Origin: JBBRMW01 sp965246845
GTDB lineage: Bacteria > Chloroflexota > Anaerolineae > Aggregatilineales > UBA2796
Reading direction: 5' to 3'
DNA length: 64,000 bases
NCBI GenBank assembly: GCA_965246845.1
Contig: CBDFFR010000012.1
Location: forward strand, 310,001-374,000
The notes under the pieces were generated by a model. It made no database searches and was not told where the DNA came from. It worked only from the letters and a program-made list of their open reading frames with translations. Below, in pieces: positions 47,061-56,189 of this stretch (position 1 is the stretch's first letter; every line of letters begins with the position of its first letter). The position numbers and the translations under genes were made by a program.

Positions 47061-48023
47061 ATGTCCGACCACATCCTCATTACAGGCGGTGCAGGCTTCA
47101 TCGGCAGCCACCTCGCGGAACGGCTGCTAAAGGCGGGCTACCGCGTGACCAGTATCGACGACCTGAGTACCGGACTGCAATCCAACCTCGATCTCTTGCA
47201 GGTGTACCCGGAATTCCGTTCCGTGATTGGGGACATCCGCGACGAAGTAACTCTGGACCGCCTGACGAGCGAAGCCGACGCGGTGATCCACCTCGCGGCA
47301 GCGGTCGGTGTCGCGCTGGTCGTCGAGCGCCCGCTCGCGACATTGCAAATTAATATTCAGGGTACGGAAAGTGTATTGAAAGCAGCGCGGCGCTACAATC
47401 GGCGCGTGCTGCTGGCTTCGACCAGCGAAGTCTATGGCAAAAATACAAAATTACCGTTCAGTGAGGATGACGACCGCACGCTCGGACCCACCACCATCGC
47501 GCGCTGGGGATACGCCGCGAGCAAGGAACTCGATGAATTCCTCGCGATGGCGTACTATTATGAGGCGAAGTTGCCCATAACGATCTTCCGGCTGTTCAAC
47601 ACGGTCGGACCGCGCCAACAGGGACGCTACGGGATGGTCCTGCCACGTTTCGTAGAGTGGGCGTTGCGCGGAGAGCCGATACAGGTCTATGGGGATGGCT
47701 TGCAAAGCCGCTGTTTTTGCAACGTGAGCGACGCGACCGCTGCGATACACGCGCTCAAGCAGTCGCCCGCTTCGATTGGCAAGGTATTCAACATCGGCAA
47801 CGACGAAAGCGTGACTATCCTCGAACTCGCGGAGCGGGTGAAGGGCATCGCGGACAGCGCGTCCCCGATCATACTGACACCTTACGGGGATGTCTTCGCC
47901 AGCGGCTTCGAGGATATGCGCGCTCGCCAGCCGGATTTGCGCAAAATCGCGGCGCTGACGGGTTGGAAACCTGCTTTATCGCTCGATGAGACAATACGGC
48001 AGGTTATCGACTCGCTGCGCTGA
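47061..48023 (+). CDS. NAD-dependent epimerase/dehydratase (extended SDR)
   Basis: The 320-residue protein has the nucleotide-binding ITGGAGFIGSHLAERLL at 7-23, DLSTGLQSNLD, VIHLAAAVGVALV, the active-site ASTSEVYGK with Ser/Thr, and Tyr-x3-Lys in RWGYAASKELDEF. IFRLFNTVGPRQ and NIGNDESVTILELA are typical of UDP-glucose 4-epimerase and UDP-glucuronate decarboxylase relatives. It likely modifies a nucleotide sugar. It stands alone downstream of IS copy 2. Confidence 0.92.
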   Translation: MSDHILITGGAGFIGSHLAERLLKAGYRVTSIDDLSTGLQSNLDLLQVYPEFRSVIGDIRDEVTLDRLTSEADAVIHLAAAVGVALVVERPLATLQINIQGTESVLKAARRYNRRVLLASTSEVYGKNTKLPFSEDDDRTLGPTTIARWGYAASKELDEFLAMAYYYEAKLPITIFRLFNTVGPRQQGRYGMVLPRFVEWALRGEPIQVYGDGLQSRCFCNVSDATAAIHALKQSPASIGKVFNIGNDESVTILELAERVKGIADSASPIILTPYGDVFASGFEDMRARQPDLRKIAALTGWKPALSLDETIRQVIDSLR

Positions 48024-48032
48024 AGCAGTAGA

Positions 48033-49655
48033 TCAGGTCCCGTCGTCATCCTTGCGCGCGAGCGAAAGCGTCACCGGGATGCCGCGCATCGAGGTATCGG
48101 CCATGCGCTCCATCACCTTGCGCTGATACCGCGCTGGTATCTCCGCGAAGCTGAACCCGCCATGTACTGTCACCGGACCAATCTCGCGACCGGGGACCCC
48201 CGCCTCGTTTGCGATTGCCCCAACGATGTCGTTGACGCGAATACCGGAGCGGCTGCCCTTGCTGATGAAAATCTTGACGCGCTGCTCTTCTGCCGGGTCG
48301 AACTCGAAGGAGGGCGCTTCCGGCTCCTTTTCGTTGACGGCGGGCGCGCCGCTAAGCGCACCGGCGCGCGGTTGAAGCTGCTCGTCGTAGAGGCGCAGCG
48401 CGGCGGCAGCGATTTGTTCCAGCGAGTAATCATCGACAAGTGATTCGATGATCGGGAAATAGCTGCGCGGCGTGTCAACGGTGAGCGCGGTTTGCAGCGC
48501 CTGCGTAAGCGTGGTCGAGCGGTTCGCAGCGACATCGCGCTCGGTAGGGACGCGCGCCCGTTCGATCCTGATCTTGAGGACGCGCTCAATCATCGTTACG
48601 AAGCGCAGTTCGCGCTGCGTGGCAAGCGTGATCGCGACCCCGGTACGCCCGGCGCGTCCCGTCCGCCCGATGCGGTGGACATAGTATTCGATGTCACCCG
48701 GCAGATCGTAGTTGATGACGTGGCTGATGTTTTCGATGTCGAGTCCGCGTGCGGCCACATCGGTCGCGATCACAATATCGACGGTCCCCTTGCGCAGTTT
48801 GCGGACGACCATTTCACGCGCTTGCTGCGTCAAATCGCCGTGCAGCGCTTCCGCTGCGTAACCGCGCGCTTGCAACGATTCGGCCAGTTCCTGTGCGCCG
48901 AGTTTGGTGCGCGTGAAGATCAGCGTCGAAGCCAATTCTTCGGTATCGAGCAACCGAGCGAGCGCTTCAAATTTCTCGTGCGGGCGCACGACATACAAGC
49001 GCTGTTCGATCAGCGGCACATCCAAACGCGCTGGCGCGATCAGGACCTCGCGCGGGTTGTGCATGTACTTTTCCGCGAGCGAGCGCACCTGCGGCGAAAA
49101 CGTAGCACTGAACAATGCCGTCTGGCGGTCGGAGGGCGTTTGTTGCAATATCCATTCCACATCTTCTAGGAAGCCCATGTTCAGCATTTCGTCCGCTTCG
49201 TCGAGGACGATGAACTTCACCTCATCGAGTTTGAGCGTCCCGCGCCGGATGTGGTCCATCACGCGCCCCGGCGTCCCGACGATGACCTGTACGCCGCTTT
49301 CGAGTTTGGCGAGCTGCTTGCCATAGCCGACGCCGCCATAGACGGGCAGTACGTGTGTTTTGAGATTCTTACCATAGCGGAAGACCGCTTCCGCGACCTG
49401 GATCGCGAGTTCGCGGGTCGGCGTCAGGATGAGCGCTTGCAGCGCGCGTTTTTCGTGGTCGAGTCGTTGCAGGACGGGCAGCGAAAAGGCGGCGGTTTTA
49501 CCCGTCCCGGTTTGCGCCTGTCCGATTACATCCTGCCCATTGAGCATCAGGCCAATTGTTTGTGCCTGAATTGGCGTCGGTTGTTCGTAACCGAGCGCGG
49601 TAATAGCCTCTACGATAGGTTCGGAGAGGCCGAGTTCTTTAAATGAGGTTTCCAT
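48033..49655 (-). CDS. DEAD-box RNA helicase with C-terminal RNA-binding domain
   Basis: The 540-residue protein has a Q motif (TPIQAQTIG), AQTGTGKTAAF (motif I, about 46-56), PTRELAIQV, TPGRVMDHI, DEAD (II), SATFSP (III), HGDLTQQARE, IATDVAARGLD (V) and HRIGRTGRAGR (VI). The last 75 residues (VKIFISKGSRSGIRVNDIVG, then GFSFAEIPARYQRKVMERM) are a DbpA-type RNA-binding domain as in CsdA/DeaD. It should act in ribosome assembly or mRNA turnover, often in the cold. An extended -10, TGATATAAT, lies upstream. Confidence 0.95.
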   Translation of the reverse strand: METSFKELGLSEPIVEAITALGYEQPTPIQAQTIGLMLNGQDVIGQAQTGTGKTAAFSLPVLQRLDHEKRALQALILTPTRELAIQVAEAVFRYGKNLKTHVLPVYGGVGYGKQLAKLESGVQVIVGTPGRVMDHIRRGTLKLDEVKFIVLDEADEMLNMGFLEDVEWILQQTPSDRQTALFSATFSPQVRSLAEKYMHNPREVLIAPARLDVPLIEQRLYVVRPHEKFEALARLLDTEELASTLIFTRTKLGAQELAESLQARGYAAEALHGDLTQQAREMVVRKLRKGTVDIVIATDVAARGLDIENISHVINYDLPGDIEYYVHRIGRTGRAGRTGVAITLATQRELRFVTMIERVLKIRIERARVPTERDVAANRSTTLTQALQTALTVDTPRSYFPIIESLVDDYSLEQIAAAALRLYDEQLQPRAGALSGAPAVNEKEPEAPSFEFDPAEEQRVKIFISKGSRSGIRVNDIVGAIANEAGVPGREIGPVTVHGGFSFAEIPARYQRKVMERMADTSMRGIPVTLSLARKDDDGT

Positions 49656-49679
49656 ACGTTCACCTTTGATGACTACGTA

Positions 49680-49689
49680 TTATATCATA
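49680..49689 (-). promoter_or_regulatory. Extended -10 promoter of the DEAD-box gene
   Basis: On the minus strand TGATATAAT combines TATAAT (49685-49680) with an upstream TG, an extended -10 that can work without a good -35. It lies about 25 bases before the start codon. Confidence 0.6.
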
Positions 49690-49884
49690 ATGGTCGTGGC
49701 AGATGGGATTGATAAACCTGACTTCGCAGAGATTGCAACAAATCGTGTGTTGCCTTCACACAAATTTGTTGGCTCTGGAAAATGAGCGGAGTAACCCACT
49801 GGATTGTTGGTCACTCGGCCTATAAACCTTTACATAATTCATCTTATACTCATACTAAATTCACACATGGATTGGAGCGAAAAG

Positions 49885-50079
49885 ATGTTCAAATATGATG
49901 CCAGAATGATCGGGAGCGCGCTGGTTATTGGGATTATCGGCGCGCTGGTGGGTCTGTTATTTGGTTCAGGGATGTTCGTCATCGGCGCATTGAGTGGGGT
50001 GATTGCCTATTTCGTGTTTGAGGCAGCCTGCAAGATGCGCGCGCAGCGTCAAATGCGGTTACGGCGGCTCTGGTCGTAG
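49885..50079 (+). CDS. Small two-helix membrane protein
   Basis: ATG 49885 has GGAG 7 bases upstream and gives 64 residues: MFKYDARM, helix 1 IGSALVIGIIGALVGLLF with a GxxxG motif, helix 2 MFVIGALSGVIAYFVFEAA, and a strongly basic end KMRAQRQMRLRRLW. An in-frame ATG at 49867 is an alternative. The 230-base region before it holds TTTACA and TATACT-like boxes but no clear promoter. Function unknown. Confidence 0.65.
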   Translation: MFKYDARMIGSALVIGIIGALVGLLFGSGMFVIGALSGVIAYFVFEAACKMRAQRQMRLRRLWS

Positions 50080-50130
50080 ATACGAGTTTCACGATTTATA
50101 GCAGGCACGAACGTCAATTCACGATTCAGG

Positions 50131-51078
50131 CTAGAAACCACTCGCGTTCGGTTGTTGTGAAACCACGTCGATTTCGGCGCGGGTCGGCACGTTCAAGCCC
50201 GCGCCGAATTTCATTACAGCAGCGGCTCCGGCGGCGTTCGCGAAGGCGGCCAGCGCGGGCAGTGGCATGCTGTTCACGTAACCGTACATCATCGCCGCCG
50301 CGACCGTATCCCCCGCACCGGAAGTATCGCGCACGGCGACCTTGAAGCCGGAATGCTGCACCGTCTCGTGCGCAGTACAAATCAGACAGCCCGCCGCGCC
50401 TAGTTTGATGAAGACAACCACCGGACCGCGCTCCAATAATGCCTTACTGACCGTTACAAGACTACTTCGCATATCGTTTGTGATGCCGCGTAATTCGTCT
50501 TCGGTGACGAGCAGCGTATGCGTACAGGACAGCACGCTATCGAGCCAACCCGCATCGAAATACGGGTATTCGGGTCCGGGGTCGAAGAAGAGCGGAACCT
50601 GTGCCTCATACGCGATGCGTGCCGCCGTCGCGAACAGCGCGGGATGCGCCGCGCGGTAATTCCAGCCATCGAAGAACACGGCGCGTGCGGATTGGAGCGC
50701 GGCTTGCCAGTGCGCGGGCAGGGTCGGTGGTCCGTAGGTCCCCTGTTTTCCCAGAAATACGTGCTGCCCATCCCTATCCGCGAGTGTATAGACGAGTGAT
50801 GTTTCCTCGCCTGGTACTTGAAGAACATGCTCGCAATCGATCCCTTCCGATTGCAAGGTGTCGAGCAGCCAGCGCGCGGGCGCGTCATCACCAAGCGCGC
50901 CAAGCGCCTGCATGTTCAGGCCGAGCCGCGCGCCCGCGATCAGCGTATTGTTCGCGCCACCGGCACTCATCAATGCGGATTGCACACGCTGGTGCTGCGC
51001 CGGGGTCACCGGGAAGCCTTCGATTTGCAAAACCTGATCGATGAGCAGGTCGCCCAAGACGACAATTTGCTCAGTCAC
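50131..51078 (-). CDS. PfkB-family carbohydrate kinase
   Basis: The GTG at 51078 overlaps the stop of the ADP-ribosylglycohydrolase gene (GTGA), giving 315 residues. The start IVVLGDLLIDQVLQIEGFPV, SAGGANNTLIAGARLGL and the catalytic DTSGAGDTVAAAMMYGYV (Asp of GAGD is the base) define the ribokinase/PfkB fold. With an upstream de-ribosylating enzyme, ribose or a ribosyl compound is the most natural substrate, though fructokinase-like specificity cannot be excluded. It is the last gene of the six-gene Pot unit. Confidence 0.9.
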   Translation of the reverse strand: MTEQIVVLGDLLIDQVLQIEGFPVTPAQHQRVQSALMSAGGANNTLIAGARLGLNMQALGALGDDAPARWLLDTLQSEGIDCEHVLQVPGEETSLVYTLADRDGQHVFLGKQGTYGPPTLPAHWQAALQSARAVFFDGWNYRAAHPALFATAARIAYEAQVPLFFDPGPEYPYFDAGWLDSVLSCTHTLLVTEDELRGITNDMRSSLVTVSKALLERGPVVVFIKLGAAGCLICTAHETVQHSGFKVAVRDTSGAGDTVAAAMMYGYVNSMPLPALAAFANAAGAAAVMKFGAGLNVPTRAEIDVVSQQPNASGF

Positions 51079-52082
51079 GCGCGTGGCCTGCGCACCAGAT
51101 CGTAGTATTCCACTGCGAGCGCATGGAAGTCGTAGCCGTTCACCTGCTCGACGGTCTGCACCATTGCTGCGGAGAGCGCCTCGACGCCACTGTACGCACC
51201 GCAAATCGCGCCCGCAATCGCCGCTACCGTATCCGTATCGCCGCCCATATTTGCGGCCAGCGTAATCGCGCGCATCGGGTCGCCATCGCTCAATCGGACG
51301 AGCGCGATACACACCGGGACCGTCTCGTAAGCGGCCATGCCCATCCCGATATAGTCATACAGATCGCGCAATTTCTGCTCATCCGATGCGGACGTTTCGA
51401 TCAGACGCAGCGCGAAATCGATCCGGCGGCTGATCGACGGGCTGACCGATTCGACGCCCAATTTTTCGCCGAGGTCTGCGCCCGTCTTCGCGGCGCTAAT
51501 CACATCGTCCAGCGTCACGCCGGGCTGTACGCAGACCGCTACCGCGCAGGCGACCGCCGCCGCAGCGGAACAGGCCGTCGCGGTGGAATGAGTCGGGTAT
51601 GCCGAATCGACCGCCGCGCGCGCCGTTCGCTCCAGACTGGGCGCGTAAAGGAAGCCAAGCGGAGCCACGCGCATTGCTGCGCCGTTGGTCAAGCCGCCGC
51701 GCCCGCTCTCTGCTGGGCTGACGCCTTCCTTCAATGCGCGGATCGCGCGTTTGGTGCTGGGTCCGATGTACGGCGTATCCAGACCACCGAGCGACTCGAC
51801 CCACGCGATCAGCGCTTCGGCAACGCGATCCTGCCGCACCTCGCCATACTGGATCACGGAACGCAGTAGCGCAAGCATGGCCGTCGTGTCGTCGGTGGCC
51901 TGCCCCGCGTGCAGCCCGGCGTGACCCGTCAGGTCGCCCGGCGGCGGTGGCAACAATTGCGTAATCCAGCCGCTGTTTCGGGCGCGGGTCGCTTCCGGGG
52001 TCGGCTGGCCGGGCATCCCGAAGGCGTCACCGAGCGCCAGCCCCGCGATGCAACCGTGAATACGTGAAAGGAGATCGGGCAT
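51075..52082 (-). CDS. ADP-ribosylglycohydrolase family protein
   Basis: From ATG 52082 the 335-residue all-helical protein has GLALGDAFGMP at 14-24, QATDDTTAMLALL (metal-binding Thr-Asp-Asp at 63-65) and the second metal site GGDTDTVAAIAGAICGAYSG near the C-terminus. The family removes ADP-ribose from proteins or small molecules with two magnesium ions. Start and stop overlap its neighbours (TGATG with potA, GTGA with PfkB), so it is tightly coupled to a transporter and a sugar kinase. A catabolic role on a ribosylated nutrient is inferred. Confidence 0.9.
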   Translation of the reverse strand: MPDLLSRIHGCIAGLALGDAFGMPGQPTPEATRARNSGWITQLLPPPPGDLTGHAGLHAGQATDDTTAMLALLRSVIQYGEVRQDRVAEALIAWVESLGGLDTPYIGPSTKRAIRALKEGVSPAESGRGGLTNGAAMRVAPLGFLYAPSLERTARAAVDSAYPTHSTATACSAAAAVACAVAVCVQPGVTLDDVISAAKTGADLGEKLGVESVSPSISRRIDFALRLIETSASDEQKLRDLYDYIGMGMAAYETVPVCIALVRLSDGDPMRAITLAANMGGDTDTVAAIAGAICGAYSGVEALSAAMVQTVEQVNGYDFHALAVEYYDLVRRPRA

Positions 52083-53173
52083 CAGGTTTCGCTTTCGGCA
52101 GGCAGGACGCGCGCATGTTCCGGGAGCCACGTCAGCGTGACGTTTTCCCCCTCGTGAAGTTCGCCATCGCGCTGGCCGTTTTGCTCGAATATGGTGAGCG
52201 GCGGGTAGCCTTCAACGGTCACATGAATAAGCAGGCTCGCCCCGGTTCGGCTGATGTAGCTCACATAGCCGTTCAACAAATTGATCGCGCCGCGCGTTTC
52301 TGACTGGGTTTGCAGTTTTATACGCTCCGGGCGCACCATGATCGCGAGCGCTTGCCCGACGCTGTACGCTTCGTCGGAACGCGCGGCGATGCGGTCCCCG
52401 GCGGCGGTGGTCAGCACCACGCATTTGTTTTCCAGAGCGCTAACGGTCCCTGTGAAGGTATTCGCCACGCCGAGAAAATCCGCGACGAAACGCGATTGCG
52501 GATTTTCATAGGCGTGCATCGGCGCGTCTATCTGCGCGATCTTTCCCGCGCGCAGGACGGCCATACGGTCGGCCAGCGTCATCGCTTCTTCTTGATCATG
52601 CGTGACGAAAATCGTGGTCGTGCCGAGCCGCTTTTGTAATTGGCGCAGCTCGATTTGCATTTCCGCGCGCAGCTTGCGGTCGAGCGCGCCAAGTGGTTCA
52701 TCGAGCAGCAGCACGCGCGGCTCCGTGACGACGGCGCGCGCGAGGGCGACGCGCTGCTGCTGCCCGCCGGAAAGCTGCGCCGGGCGGCGACGTTCCAGCC
52801 CGATAAGCTGCACGAGCGCCAGTGCATCCGCGACGCGCTTGCGCGTTTCGGCGCGTGCGGTCCCGCGACTTTCCAGCCCGAAAGCGATATTCTGCTCGAC
52901 GGTCAGGTGTGGGAAGAGCGCGTAATTCTGGAAGACGAACCCAATATCGCGTGCATATACCGGGACGTGCTGCATCTCTTCGTCGCCGATAATCAGCCGC
53001 CCGCGCTCCGGCGTGAGGAACCCCGCAATCAGGCGCAGCAGGGTCGTTTTTCCGCTGCCGCTGGGACCGAGCAGCGCAAAAAATTCGCCGTCCTGAATGG
53101 TCAGCGCAACATCATCCACAGCGGCCAGCGCGCCATAGTGGTAGGACATGCCCTCGATAACGACCTTGCTCAT
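52082..53173 (-). CDS. potA: ABC transporter ATP-binding protein, spermidine/putrescine type
   Basis: The 363-residue ATPase has Walker A GPSGSGKTTLL (about 36-46), signature LSGGQQQRVALARA, Walker B VLLLDEPLGALD and switch His in FVTHDQEEAM. The C-terminal 110 residues form the TOBE domain of the PotA/FbpC/MalK group. It couples to two permeases and a binding protein encoded directly upstream; the potC stop overlaps its ATG by 4 bases. Confidence 0.93.
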   Translation of the reverse strand: MSKVVIEGMSYHYGALAAVDDVALTIQDGEFFALLGPSGSGKTTLLRLIAGFLTPERGRLIIGDEEMQHVPVYARDIGFVFQNYALFPHLTVEQNIAFGLESRGTARAETRKRVADALALVQLIGLERRRPAQLSGGQQQRVALARAVVTEPRVLLLDEPLGALDRKLRAEMQIELRQLQKRLGTTTIFVTHDQEEAMTLADRMAVLRAGKIAQIDAPMHAYENPQSRFVADFLGVANTFTGTVSALENKCVVLTTAAGDRIAARSDEAYSVGQALAIMVRPERIKLQTQSETRGAINLLNGYVSYISRTGASLLIHVTVEGYPPLTIFEQNGQRDGELHEGENVTLTWLPEHARVLPAESET

Positions 53174-53955
53174 GTGCTGCGCACACCGAAACTGATCTCA
53201 CGCCCGCCAACCAGCGCGCAAGCCGCCGAAATGACGAACACCAGCGTCGAAATCGCGTTGACTTCGGGCGTGAAACCCGTCCGTATCGCGGTATAGATTT
53301 CGACGGGCAGCGTCGAAACACCTGCCGGGGCGAGAAAATAGGAGATGGGGAAATTATCGAAGGAGACCGCAAAGCTGAAAATCAGCGCGGCCAGCACGCC
53401 GGGTAGCATCAGTGGCAGCGTGATCGTTCGGAATGTGCGTGCGGGTTTGGAGCCGAGGCTGGCGGCGGCGTCTTCAAGCGTGCGGTCGGTGGCGGCGAGG
53501 CGGGCGCTGATCACGATGATCGCGAATGGAATTTGGACGGTTACATGGCCGAGTAGCAGCGTCACGATACTGCGTGAGACGCCGAGCCAGAAGAATGTGA
53601 GCAGCAGCGCGACCGCGAGGATAATCCAGGGGATCGTGATTGGCGGGAGCAACAGCGCTTGTAAGAATGCCTTGCCCCGGAATTGCTGTCGCGCCAATAC
53701 GAGCGCGGCAAACGTCGCGCAGATCGTCGCAAGCACCGAAGTCAGTACGGCAATGCCGATGCTGTTTGCGGTCGCGCGGATCAAGCGTTGGTTCTGCGCC
53801 AGCTTCTGGAACCAGATTAAATCGAACACCAGCGGGAACTGGTTGATGCGCGATTGGTTGAATGCCATCAGCATCATAATCAGCAGTGGCAAATAAATAA
53901 AACCGAGTGCGAGCGCGATATATACGCGCGCTGTGTTGCGTATGATTCGGCTCAT
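53170..53955 (-). CDS. potC: ABC transporter permease, PotC type
   Basis: ATG 53955 overlaps the potB stop (ATGA), giving 261 residues with six helices. The EAA-loop pattern is seen in LEDAAASLGSKPARTFRTIT followed by LPLMLPGVLAAL, where the permease contacts the ATPase. The reading frame is open further upstream, but that part is out-of-frame potB. The start YIALALGFIYLPLLIMMLMA is typical for PotC. Confidence 0.92.
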   Translation of the reverse strand: MSRIIRNTARVYIALALGFIYLPLLIMMLMAFNQSRINQFPLVFDLIWFQKLAQNQRLIRATANSIGIAVLTSVLATICATFAALVLARQQFRGKAFLQALLLPPITIPWIILAVALLLTFFWLGVSRSIVTLLLGHVTVQIPFAIIVISARLAATDRTLEDAAASLGSKPARTFRTITLPLMLPGVLAALIFSFAVSFDNFPISYFLAPAGVSTLPVEIYTAIRTGFTPEVNAISTLVFVISAACALVGGREISFGVRST

Positions 53956-54800
53956 CGCGCACGGCTCCACAGCCGCGAGACGCCCGCAGAGAGGACGACG
54001 AGCAGCAGCACGACGAACAGCATCAGAAACGATAACGCGGAGCCGAGCGTCCAGTTGAACGAATTCACGAACTGATTTTCGATAATCGTGCCGAGCGTCT
54101 GGCTTTGCCTGCCGCCAAGCAAGCGCGGCTCCACGAATGAGCCGACAACCGGGACGAAGACGAGGATCACCCCGGAGGCGACCCCCGGCATACTGAGCGG
54201 CAGGATCACACGCCGGAAGGTGCGCCACGCCCGCGCGCCCAGACTGCGCGAGGCCTCGATCAGCGAGTCGTCGATGCGGTCAAGCGAGACGTAAATCGTC
54301 AGCACCATGTACGGTAAATACGCATGAACGAGCGCGATGATAATGGCCGGATAGGTAAAGAGGATACCCGGCACGTTGATCCCAAACAATTTGAAGAACT
54401 GGCTGATCACGCCGCCGTTTTGCAGCACGATCACCCATGAATAGAGACGAATCAGCGAATTGCTCCAGAATGGCACGACGATGAGCAGGAACAAGACACC
54501 CTGCGTTCGTCCGCGCACCGCCTTCGCGAGCGCCCACGCGAGCGGATAGCCGAACAGCAGACACCAGAACGTCGTTTGGGAGGCCATTATCAGCGAAATA
54601 ATAGTCAACTGCCCGTAGAGGCTGCTCTGAAAAAAAGTTGCATAATTATTGAGCGTGAAGGTGACTTCGCGCGCGCCGAGCGGGACCGCGCTCAGGAAAC
54701 TGAACACGAACATCACCGCGAGCGGCACGAAGCAGAACAGAATCAACCAGCCATATGCCGGGATCAATCCCCACCAGCGCCCACCCAACCGCAGTGACAT
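53952..54800 (-). CDS. potB: ABC transporter permease, PotB type
   Basis: The 282-residue permease has six helices and the EAA loop SLIEASRSLGARAWRTFRRV followed by ILPLSMPGVASGV. The N-terminal GLIPAYGWLILFCFVPLAVM and the conserved Arg-Leu-Tyr-Ser-Trp (RLYSWVIVLQ) fit PotB/PotH. It begins 94 bases after the potD stop; the gap has a palindromic repeat. Confidence 0.92.
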   Translation of the reverse strand: MSLRLGGRWWGLIPAYGWLILFCFVPLAVMFVFSFLSAVPLGAREVTFTLNNYATFFQSSLYGQLTIISLIMASQTTFWCLLFGYPLAWALAKAVRGRTQGVLFLLIVVPFWSNSLIRLYSWVIVLQNGGVISQFFKLFGINVPGILFTYPAIIIALVHAYLPYMVLTIYVSLDRIDDSLIEASRSLGARAWRTFRRVILPLSMPGVASGVILVFVPVVGSFVEPRLLGGRQSQTLGTIIENQFVNSFNWTLGSALSFLMLFVVLLLVVLSAGVSRLWSRAR

Positions 54801-54844
54801 TATCTAGACAAGTCTCCAAATTTGAAAATGTGTTTATCAGGTTT

Positions 54845-54872
54845 CGGGCGGACACACAGGTCCGCCCCTACA
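54845..54872. repeat. Single palindromic repeat within the pot operon
   Basis: GGGCGGACACACAGGTCCGC followed by CCCTACA lies between potD and potB. In the mRNA it would form a stable hairpin that could protect the potD transcript or reduce read-through into potB, as known for repetitive extragenic palindromes in other operons. Confidence 0.78.
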
Positions 54873-54894
54873 CATCCAATGCGCGCGGTACTCG

Positions 54895-55977
54895 CTATTT
54901 CGCGCCGCTGAGTTTCGCCTCTTGCCAGACCTGCAACAGGTTATTGCGTGTGGCTTCCGGCAGGAAGCTGGCGAAGACAAGGCGGCTGACATTCTGCGCA
55001 TCCCCGAAGACAACGCGCGTGAAGGAGTCCTTCGGCAGTTGGTCGAAGGTCTTGCCGTTGGCCGGGACGGGCGCGCCCGCGACTTTGTCCCATTCGAGGA
55101 AGAATTCCGGCGAACTCATGAAGTTGATCCATTCCGTCGCCATCGCTGCATTAGGTGCATTGGCCGCAATGGTCCACGAGTCGACCCAGCCTTCCGCGCC
55201 TTCCTTCGGTACGACGAACTTGATCGGCAGTTTGGAAACATTCGCCGCGCGCGAGGTCGAACCGCTCCAATACACCCCGATTTTGATTTCGCCACTGGCG
55301 AACAGGCGGTTGAATTCATCTTCCGATTGCCAGTAGGCTTTGACGTTGGGCGTCAACGCCGCAAGGTTCTTCTTGATAGTCGCCAGATTTTCCGGGCTGA
55401 GATTCTGATAGGGCTGCTTGATGCCCGCGCGCAGAGCCGCGAAGAGGAAGGCATCTTCGTAGCTATCGCTCATGCCGATCTGCCCGGCATATTTGGGGTC
55501 CCAAAGCACTTCAATTGAGTCGAAGCCGTTGGGGAAATCCGTCGTGTTGTAGACCAGGCCGGTCGCGCCCCACGTCCAGGGAACCGCGTAGAGGTCCTTT
55601 GTTCCTTGCCGCAGTTCGGGCAGGTCACGCAGGCTCGGCTCAATCGACTCCCAGGCCGTGATTTTGGATTGATCAATCGGCTGGATCAACCTGTCATCGA
55701 GTGCGGGCTTGAGGTAGGCGATGTTGATCTGCACAGCATCGTAGGTTCCGGGGCTGGTGCGCAGTTTGGTCAACATTTCATCGAGCGATGTGAAATAGTC
55801 GTGAACAATTTTGACGCCGTGCGCGTCTTCAAATTGCTTGACAGCCCACGCTTCGTCGGAGCCGTAACCCTGCCAGTTGAGAATGTGTAGTTCGGTCGTC
55901 GCGGCGCGGGTCGTGCGCCCGATGGTGGCAAACGAGACTAGCGCTACCAGAACGAGAATGAGTTTGGTGGCTCGCAT
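54895..55977 (-). CDS. potD: Polyamine-type periplasmic substrate-binding protein
   Basis: ATG 55977 with AAGGGA 6 bases upstream starts a signal peptide (MRATKLILVLVALVSFATIG, cleavage near TRA). The 360-residue protein belongs to the spermidine/putrescine binding family: ELHILNWQGYGSDEAWAVKQ at the start of the mature part, VQINIAYLKPALDDRLIQPI, TWGATGLVYNTTDFP and EWINFMSSPEFFLEW. A lipobox Cys is not present, so it is not an obvious lipoprotein. It is the first gene of potD-potB-potC-potA-ARH-PfkB. Confidence 0.92.
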   Translation of the reverse strand: MRATKLILVLVALVSFATIGRTTRAATTELHILNWQGYGSDEAWAVKQFEDAHGVKIVHDYFTSLDEMLTKLRTSPGTYDAVQINIAYLKPALDDRLIQPIDQSKITAWESIEPSLRDLPELRQGTKDLYAVPWTWGATGLVYNTTDFPNGFDSIEVLWDPKYAGQIGMSDSYEDAFLFAALRAGIKQPYQNLSPENLATIKKNLAALTPNVKAYWQSEDEFNRLFASGEIKIGVYWSGSTSRAANVSKLPIKFVVPKEGAEGWVDSWTIAANAPNAAMATEWINFMSSPEFFLEWDKVAGAPVPANGKTFDQLPKDSFTRVVFGDAQNVSRLVFASFLPEATRNNLLQVWQEAKLSGAK

Positions 55978-56189
55978 TACAAATCCCTTCACTCGGTTGT
56001 TCAATACCAGCATTGTGAAAGCAATCCGGCTGGCTTCAACGCCACAGCAGCGTTAAGTCCATTTTAATTTCGATGCTGTACCTTTGCAAAAACTTACTGA
56101 TATGCGTCTCATATACATTAGGACACTATGCCGTCCATTTGAGCAAAGCGGAGCAACTGTACTCTCAATAAAAAGTGTCCACTGAGTCC

